In this document: positions 4,421 through 7,609 of the stretch, one piece after another | Layout: every line of letters starts with the position of its first letter | How positions within the stretch are numbered: position 1 is the stretch's first letter | DNA from: Candidatus Aminicenantota bacterium | GTDB taxonomy: Bacteria > Acidobacteriota > UBA4820 > DSQY01 | Direction of reading: 5' to 3' | DNA length: 7,609 bases | Assembly: GCA_027365515.1 (NCBI GenBank) | Contig: DAHXMK010000084.1 | Location: 1 to 7,609, forward strand | Position numbers and translations under genes: made by a program | Notes under the pieces: model-generated | Database searches by the model: none | The model's input: only the letters and a program-made list of their open reading frames with translations | What the model was told of the DNA's origin: nothing

Positions 4421-5686
4421 ATGGGGGAACTTCTGCTCGACGGACTTTTCGGGTTGGAAAAAGGCTTCTCGCCGGAAATGTTCGACCGCTTCGCGCCCAC
4501 GCTCGAAGGGCTGAGGCACGTTCTGCTCGCCCAGTCGAAAGACCCGTCCCATCCTTTCTATTATATGCCTTCGCCCGATGAAACGACCGAAGCGGCGCGC
4601 GCCTCGGCAAGGGGGCTCAGGCGGTTGGCAGGCAGGCTGGTGGTGGTGGGCATCGGAGGTTCCGCGCTCGGCGCGAAGGCGCTCTGCGCCGGCGGCGGCA
4701 ACGTGACTTTCCTCGAAGGGGTGGACCCGCACTACGTCCAGAGGACGCTCGCCGGAATTGACTGGCGGAAAGCCGCGCTGAACATAATCTCCAAATCGGG
4801 CTCCACGATGGAGACGCTCGTGAACGCGGGCCTTGCACTGGAGGCGCTGAAGAAGGCCCACCCGGCCGAGTGGAGGCGCCGCGTCGTGGTGACGGCCTCT
4901 CCGGGCTCCGGCAGGCTTCAGCAATGGGCCGCTTCCGAATCGGTGCCAGTGCTGGAGATACCCGCTCCCGTCGGCGGGCGCTATTCGGTGCTCTCGCCCG
5001 TGGGCCTTTTGCCCGCGGCATTTCAGGGGACCGACCCCTCCGTCATCGCGACCGGAGCGAAGGCGGGCGCGGACGAGTCGCTGTTGCTCTCGGGGCTGAA
5101 CAATCCGGCCCTCTCGCTGGCGCTGGCGCTTGTTTCGTTTTTCGCGGCGGGCCGGAGCGAGGCCGTGTTGTGGGGGTACGGCGAAAGGGCCTACGCCTTC
5201 GCCCTCTGGGTCCAACAGCTCTGGGCCGAGTCTTTAGGCAGGAGGATCGTCTCCTCCGGCGCCGAGAGGCGCGTCGGGGCGACGCCGCTCTGCTGCCGTG
5301 GAAGCGAGGACCAGCACTCCCTGCTGCAGCTATTCACCGACGGGCCTTTGAACAGGTGGGTTCTCCTGCTGACAGGCGATGAGCCGGGACCGGCCTTGAG
5401 CCCGAGGGTCAAAGCCTTCGCGGGGCTTCCCGATAGGGCCGTCCAGCTTGGCCAGGTGCAGGATGCGCTCTGGATGGGAACGCAGCGGGGGCTTAGAGAC
5501 GCTGGCGTCCCGGCCGGAAGGTATGACCTCGGGGCCTCAGGGGCCTTCGACTTGGCCAAGTCGTTTTACATCTTCATGGCCGCCACCGTTTACGCGGCCG
5601 CGCTTCTTGAGGTTGACCCCTTCGGCCAGCCTGGCGTCGAAGCCGGCAAGCGCCACACAAGGACTATCCTTGAATCGGGCGACTGA
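4421..5686 (+). CDS. pgi: Glucose-6-phosphate isomerase
   Basis: This 421-residue protein interconverts glucose 6-phosphate and fructose 6-phosphate in cytoplasmic glycolysis and gluconeogenesis. Recognised motifs are GIGGSALGAKAL (77-88), the phosphate-binding SKSGST (124-129), GGRYSVLSPVGLLPAA (185-200), QLWAESLGRR with catalytic E270, GSEDQHSLLQL with catalytic H299, and the signature DPFGQPGVEAGK with catalytic K410. All three catalytic residues of the family are present. The length fits the short bacterial class (about 450 residues, as in Bacillus) and not the 550-residue E. coli class. The frame is open back to 4205, but that extension translates the palindrome cluster and has no Pgi similarity, so ATG 4421 is chosen, directly before MGELLLDGLFGLEKGFS. 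No Shine-Dalgarno is seen. The gene ends 78 bp before a strong terminator. Confidence 0.96.
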   Translation: MGELLLDGLFGLEKGFSPEMFDRFAPTLEGLRHVLLAQSKDPSHPFYYMPSPDETTEAARASARGLRRLAGRLVVVGIGGSALGAKALCAGGGNVTFLEGVDPHYVQRTLAGIDWRKAALNIISKSGSTMETLVNAGLALEALKKAHPAEWRRRVVVTASPGSGRLQQWAASESVPVLEIPAPVGGRYSVLSPVGLLPAAFQGTDPSVIATGAKAGADESLLLSGLNNPALSLALALVSFFAAGRSEAVLWGYGERAYAFALWVQQLWAESLGRRIVSSGAERRVGATPLCCRGSEDQHSLLQLFTDGPLNRWVLLLTGDEPGPALSPRVKAFAGLPDRAVQLGQVQDALWMGTQRGLRDAGVPAGRYDLGASGAFDLAKSFYIFMAATVYAAALLEVDPFGQPGVEAGKRHTRTILESGD

Positions 5687-5763
5687 CAGGATGTCAGCCG
5701 GGGTTCCGATACGGCGGTAACGTTGATGAAGATATGAGAAGTATGTTGGATGGTTGACTGGCA

Positions 5764-5791
5764 GGGGCCGCGGCGCAAATAGCCGCGGCCC
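5764..5791. terminator. Bidirectional intrinsic terminator between pgi and the TM2 operon
   Basis: GGGCCGCGGC (5765-5774) pairs perfectly with GCCGCGGCCC (5782-5791) around GCAAATA. G5764 can extend the stem by a wobble pair with T5792. On the plus strand CTTTGCATATTG follows, a short T-containing tail. The hairpin sits between convergent genes (pgi stop at 5686, minus-strand stop at 5803) and probably ends transcription from both sides. Confidence 0.8.
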
Positions 5792-5802
5792 TTTGCATAT
5801 TG

Positions 5803-5928
5803 TCACTTGCTGAACGCCAGATAGCCGGGCACGAAGAAGTTGGCAAATGGGACAATGATCAGAATGCCTATCCAGGAAGGCTTCCCGCGGCGCTCCGAGA
5901 TGGCCATCCAGATCATGATGTGGTCCAT
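5803..5928 (-). CDS. Small membrane protein, DUF5684-like (41 aa)
   Basis: This is a very short protein, MDHIMIWMAISERRGKPSWI continuing into one hydrophobic segment (about residues 19-38, ending PGYLAFSK). The GKPSW motif followed by a helix containing VPFANFFV resembles the GKPGWW...IPxVN core of DUF5684-type small membrane proteins. ATG 5928 is chosen because AGGAGG lies exactly 6 nt upstream. ATG 5934, two codons earlier, abuts that site but would give an ATGA overlap with the preceding DUF2752-like gene. It is the last gene of a three-gene operon of small membrane proteins and ends 12 bp before the terminator hairpin on that strand. The function is unknown and the family match is tentative. 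Confidence 0.7.
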   Translation of the reverse strand: MDHIMIWMAISERRGKPSWIGILIIVPFANFFVPGYLAFSK

Positions 5929-5930
5929 GA

Positions 5931-6266
5931 TCATCCTCCTTCTCTCCAAAGGAAAGCGCTCATTAGATGAGTGCCCCTCAACCAAACGGCGCGCGCGAAA
6001 CAGCCCGCCAGCACCGGGGCCGCAATCACCACGCGCCAGTTATCGGCGATTGCCTTGCTAAAATGAAGATGCGCCAGATCTAAGAAGGCGCTTGTCATTC
6101 CGCATCCGGGACAGCGGACGCCAAACATTTGGCGTACAAGACAGAAAGACGGCGCCCTTTCCCACCACGACATGGGAAAAACGAACGCGGCCAGCAAAAA
6201 GAGAAAGCCGGCCGCGATCGTTAGCCACTCGCTGAAACTATCGCTGGAGGTCGCCACCCTGGGCAT
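5931..6266 (-). CDS. DUF2752-family membrane protein
   Basis: This is a 111-residue protein with hydrophobic segments at about residues 14-32 and 79-96. Between them is RCPGCGMTSAFLDLAHLHFSKA, which matches the DUF2752 signature CPGCGxTRA followed by a helix and an amphipathic stretch. Here the usual arginine after the threonine is serine. The CxxC (C52, C55) could bind a metal or form a disulfide, but the family has no established function. The start at ATG 6266 lies inside the end of the TM2 gene (29-nt overlap), with only AAGG directly before it, so translation is probably coupled to the upstream gene. Its stop overlaps the in-frame ATG 5934 of the next gene. DUF2752 genes are often found beside TM2-domain genes, which fits this arrangement. 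Confidence 0.88.
   Translation of the reverse strand: MPRVATSSDSFSEWLTIAAGFLFLLAAFVFPMSWWERAPSFCLVRQMFGVRCPGCGMTSAFLDLAHLHFSKAIADNWRVVIAAPVLAGCFARAVWLRGTHLMSAFLWREGG
5935..5940 (-). promoter_or_regulatory. Shine-Dalgarno AGGAGG deciding the start of the 41-aa protein
   Basis: AGGAGG on the minus strand ends 6 nt before ATG 5928. It lies inside the last codons of the DUF2752-like gene. This optimal spacing supports ATG 5928 over ATG 5934. Confidence 0.7.
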
Positions 6267-6450
6267 CCTTGAACTTCCCGATGATGATCATGATGAGGTC
6301 AATCAGCGCCCAGATTCCGCACCCTCCTAACGTAAGAAGCTGAACGACCGCCGTCCCCGTCTTGCCGACGTAAAACCTGTGCGCTCCCAATCCCCCTAGG
6401 AAGAAACAAAGCAACAGCGCAACCATCCAACTCTTCTGTCCGTCTGCCAT
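6238..6450 (-). CDS. TM2-domain membrane protein
   Basis: This is a 70-residue protein that is almost entirely a TM2 domain. K6-S-W leads into helix one, ALLLCFFLGGLGAHRFYVGK, containing the GAHRFYVGK signature. A short turn (TGTAVVQLLTLGGCGIW) follows, then helix two (about 47-58, ALIDLIMIIIG) with the family's conserved Asp in the second helix. The tail FKDAQGGDLQR is polar. In bacteria TM2 proteins are small two-helix inner-membrane proteins of unsettled function. The start at ATG 6450 is firm, with AGGAGG 6 nt upstream. It is the first gene of the minus-strand operon, behind a strong sigma70-type promoter. Confidence 0.94.
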   Translation of the reverse strand: MADGQKSWMVALLLCFFLGGLGAHRFYVGKTGTAVVQLLTLGGCGIWALIDLIMIIIGKFKDAQGGDLQR

Positions 6451-6456
6451 TCTCTG

Positions 6457-6462
6457 CCTCCT
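6457..6462 (-). promoter_or_regulatory. Shine-Dalgarno AGGAGG of the TM2 gene
   Basis: AGGAGG lies 6 nt before ATG 6450 on the minus strand. This is a consensus site, unlike the plus-strand genes of the window. Confidence 0.75.
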
Positions 6463-6508
6463 TTGCCGAAAGGATCCATCAGGTGTTTCCCGGTACTCCC
6501 CTGGCCAA

Positions 6509-6536
6509 ATGATACCTGGAATTGGGGAGGTGTCAA
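6509..6536 (-). promoter_or_regulatory. Sigma70-type promoter of the TM2-DUF2752 operon
   Basis: On the minus strand a perfect TTGACA (6536-6531) is followed after 16 bp by TATCAT (6514-6509), one base from TATAAT. Transcription should start near 6502, giving a leader of about 50 nt. The -35 box overlaps the TGA of the upstream FHA gene (6533-6535), so the small-protein operon has its own promoter immediately at the end of that gene. Confidence 0.7.
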
Positions 6537-7609
6537 GGCTCCACGAGGAAAACCGTCTCGGCGACCCTAACGCGGTCGCCCGGCTTCAGAGGAGCCGTTC
6601 CCTCCAAGCGCGATTCGTTCAAGTAGGTTCCATTGGCGCTCTTCAGGTCGGTTATCGTCCATGAGCCGTCAACGGCCCTGCGGAATTCGGCGTGGCGCCT
6701 GGAAACGCGTGGGTCGTTCACCACGATGGCGCAGCCTTCGAGGCGGCCGAGGATTGAGTTGGATTTCAGTTCCATTGACGCTCGGGCGCCAAGTCCCGCT
6801 TCGGCGGTCATCCTCAGAGGAGGAAGCTCGGGCGACTTCATAAATACGGTCGGCGGCGCGTCGTTCGCTGGGGGAACCTGATCTGATTTCGCTGGCGGAG
6901 CGGAAATCGGCCGGGCGGCCGCTTGTGCCGGTGGCGGGGCGTTCTTTCGAATAAGAGGCTTCTTGCGCTGAACGGCTGGCACGGGCGCGGCGGGCCGAAC
7001 CAAGCCTTGGGTGGCCCTGTCGAAGAAGGCGGCTTTTCCGGCTCTTCCTGGAATCCATGAAGCGCGAACCGCCAACTCTTCGCCGCCTGGCTCTTCGAGA
7101 AGGAGCGCGCCATCGTCGTAAATGTAAAGGACTTTTGCGCGGAGCGTCTCGCCGAATGATTTCGCCGTGACGCACGCCTTCATTCTGCCCGGGTCGAAGA
7201 AGAGCTTTCCGTATTGAGCGAAGCGCGCGGCCCCTCCGCTCGTTTGGAGAAAGCCGCGGCCGGCGAGGCCCAAAGCGATCTTCTCCAAGAGGTCCCGGTC
7301 TCCCATGAAAGCCCTGAACCGCTCCGCCTGCATGAAGATCGAGCCCACCGGGGCGAGCGTATCCAAAAGCTCCCGCCTCGATATCTGGTCCAGCCCAACC
7401 CACATCTCCTTCTGTTCGAGCCTTCTTTTCGCCTGGATGACCCGCCTGCCGTACTCTTCCTGCAGCGCCAGCAGCAACAGAAGCTCGGCGACGTGAAGCG
7501 TGAATTCCTTTGCCTCGGAGGCGCCCGGCGATGGTGTGACGTCCTTTAGCAGGTCTTCACAGAACCATTGCTTTATCGCATCCCAGGAGAATGGGTAGAG
7601 GACCAGCTC
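6533..7609 (-). CDS. FHA-domain protein, N-terminus outside the window
   Basis: The frame is open from the right edge: 358 residues are visible and no start is required at the TTG at 7477, because the codons 7609-7478 read as sensible protein (YPFSWDAIKQW, then EFTLHVAELL). The last 90 residues form an FHA domain: GRLEGCAIVVNDPRVSRRHA, then WTITDLKSANGTYLN, then LKPGDRVRV. The phosphothreonine-binding core Arg, Ser-Arg-Arg-His and Asn-Gly-Thr are all present. Ahead of it is a proline- and alanine-rich linker of about 60 residues. The N-terminal 200 residues are unfamiliar. A part near visible residues 85-125 (LLEKIALGLAGRGFLQ) could be a winged-helix-like fold, but this is weak. FHA domains read phosphothreonine, so a link to the Ser/Thr kinase at 3099-4049 is possible. 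It is cytoplasmic as far as visible. Confidence 0.88.
   Translation of the reverse strand, partial: ELVLYPFSWDAIKQWFCEDLLKDVTPSPGASEAKEFTLHVAELLLLLALQEEYGRRVIQAKRRLEQKEMWVGLDQISRRELLDTLAPVGSIFMQAERFRAFMGDRDLLEKIALGLAGRGFLQTSGGAARFAQYGKLFFDPGRMKACVTAKSFGETLRAKVLYIYDDGALLLEEPGGEELAVRASWIPGRAGKAAFFDRATQGLVRPAAPVPAVQRKKPLIRKNAPPPAQAAARPISAPPAKSDQVPPANDAPPTVFMKSPELPPLRMTAEAGLGARASMELKSNSILGRLEGCAIVVNDPRVSRRHAEFRRAVDGSWTITDLKSANGTYLNESRLEGTAPLKPGDRVRVAETVFLVEP

Noticed and set aside
4382..5215. Long minus-strand frame (277 aa) opposite pgi
   Set aside because: It is a shadow of pgi with an Arg/Pro/Gly-rich composition and no recognisable domain.
7475..7477. TTG start for the FHA protein
   Set aside because: The frame continues open with protein-like sequence to the window edge and no ribosome site precedes the TTG, so the gene most likely starts outside the window.

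Overview
The window comes from a GC-rich bacterium, probably Gram-negative and environmental. An ECF sigma factor with a membrane zinc-binding anti-sigma, a Hanks-type Ser/Thr kinase, an FHA protein and a pseudopilin-like membrane protein suggest a signalling-rich lineage such as Acidobacteriota or a neighbouring or candidate phylum. The sequence alone does not fix the taxon. No tRNA, rRNA, CRISPR array, phage gene or transposase was seen.

Layout. Positions 1-243 (+) are the C-terminal end of an RluA-family pseudouridine synthase. Facing it on the minus strand (311-952) is a membrane protein that joins a DUF4190-like helical region to a type II secretion (GspG)-like pseudopilin domain. A 107-bp divergent promoter region separates it from a two-gene plus-strand operon: an ECF sigma factor (1060-1677) overlapping by 4 nt a membrane anti-sigma factor with an HxxxCxxC zinc motif (1674-2699). 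This intergenic region carries a good match to an ECF-type promoter, which suggests autoregulation.

Positions 2700-3098 have no gene. They hold 19 uninterrupted 7-bp repeats (2862-2994, consensus RCTGAGK), followed by a perfect TATAAT box 8 nt before a GTG-started Ser/Thr kinase (3099-4049). That kinase has a C-terminal four-cysteine zinc ribbon and unusual catalytic motifs (HRDLRPSN, DFS). Positions 4050-4420 hold a dense cluster of four palindromes. Two of them are preceded on the minus strand by GTAG, resembling REP/BIME elements, and two related flanking sequences bound the cluster. Glucose-6-phosphate isomerase (pgi, 4421-5686) follows and ends at a strong hairpin terminator shared with the convergent minus-strand genes.

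The right part is minus-strand. A partial gene with a C-terminal FHA domain (6533 to the window edge) is followed by a compact operon of three small membrane proteins: TM2-domain (6238-6450), DUF2752-like (5931-6266) and a 41-aa DUF5684-like protein (5803-5928). A strong sigma70-type promoter (TTGACA-N16-TATCAT) drives it, and its -35 box overlaps the FHA stop codon.

The sigma/anti-sigma pair, the kinase and the FHA protein may all belong to envelope or stress signalling, but nothing here proves that they interact. Three plus-strand genes (sigma, kinase, pgi) lack a clear Shine-Dalgarno and have -10-like boxes 6-9 nt before the start codon, as expected of leaderless mRNAs. The minus-strand genes have textbook AGGAGG sites. 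The most unusual features are the heptad array, the REP-like palindrome cluster, the variant kinase and the DUF4190-pseudopilin fusion. I could not identify a clearly new multi-gene system.
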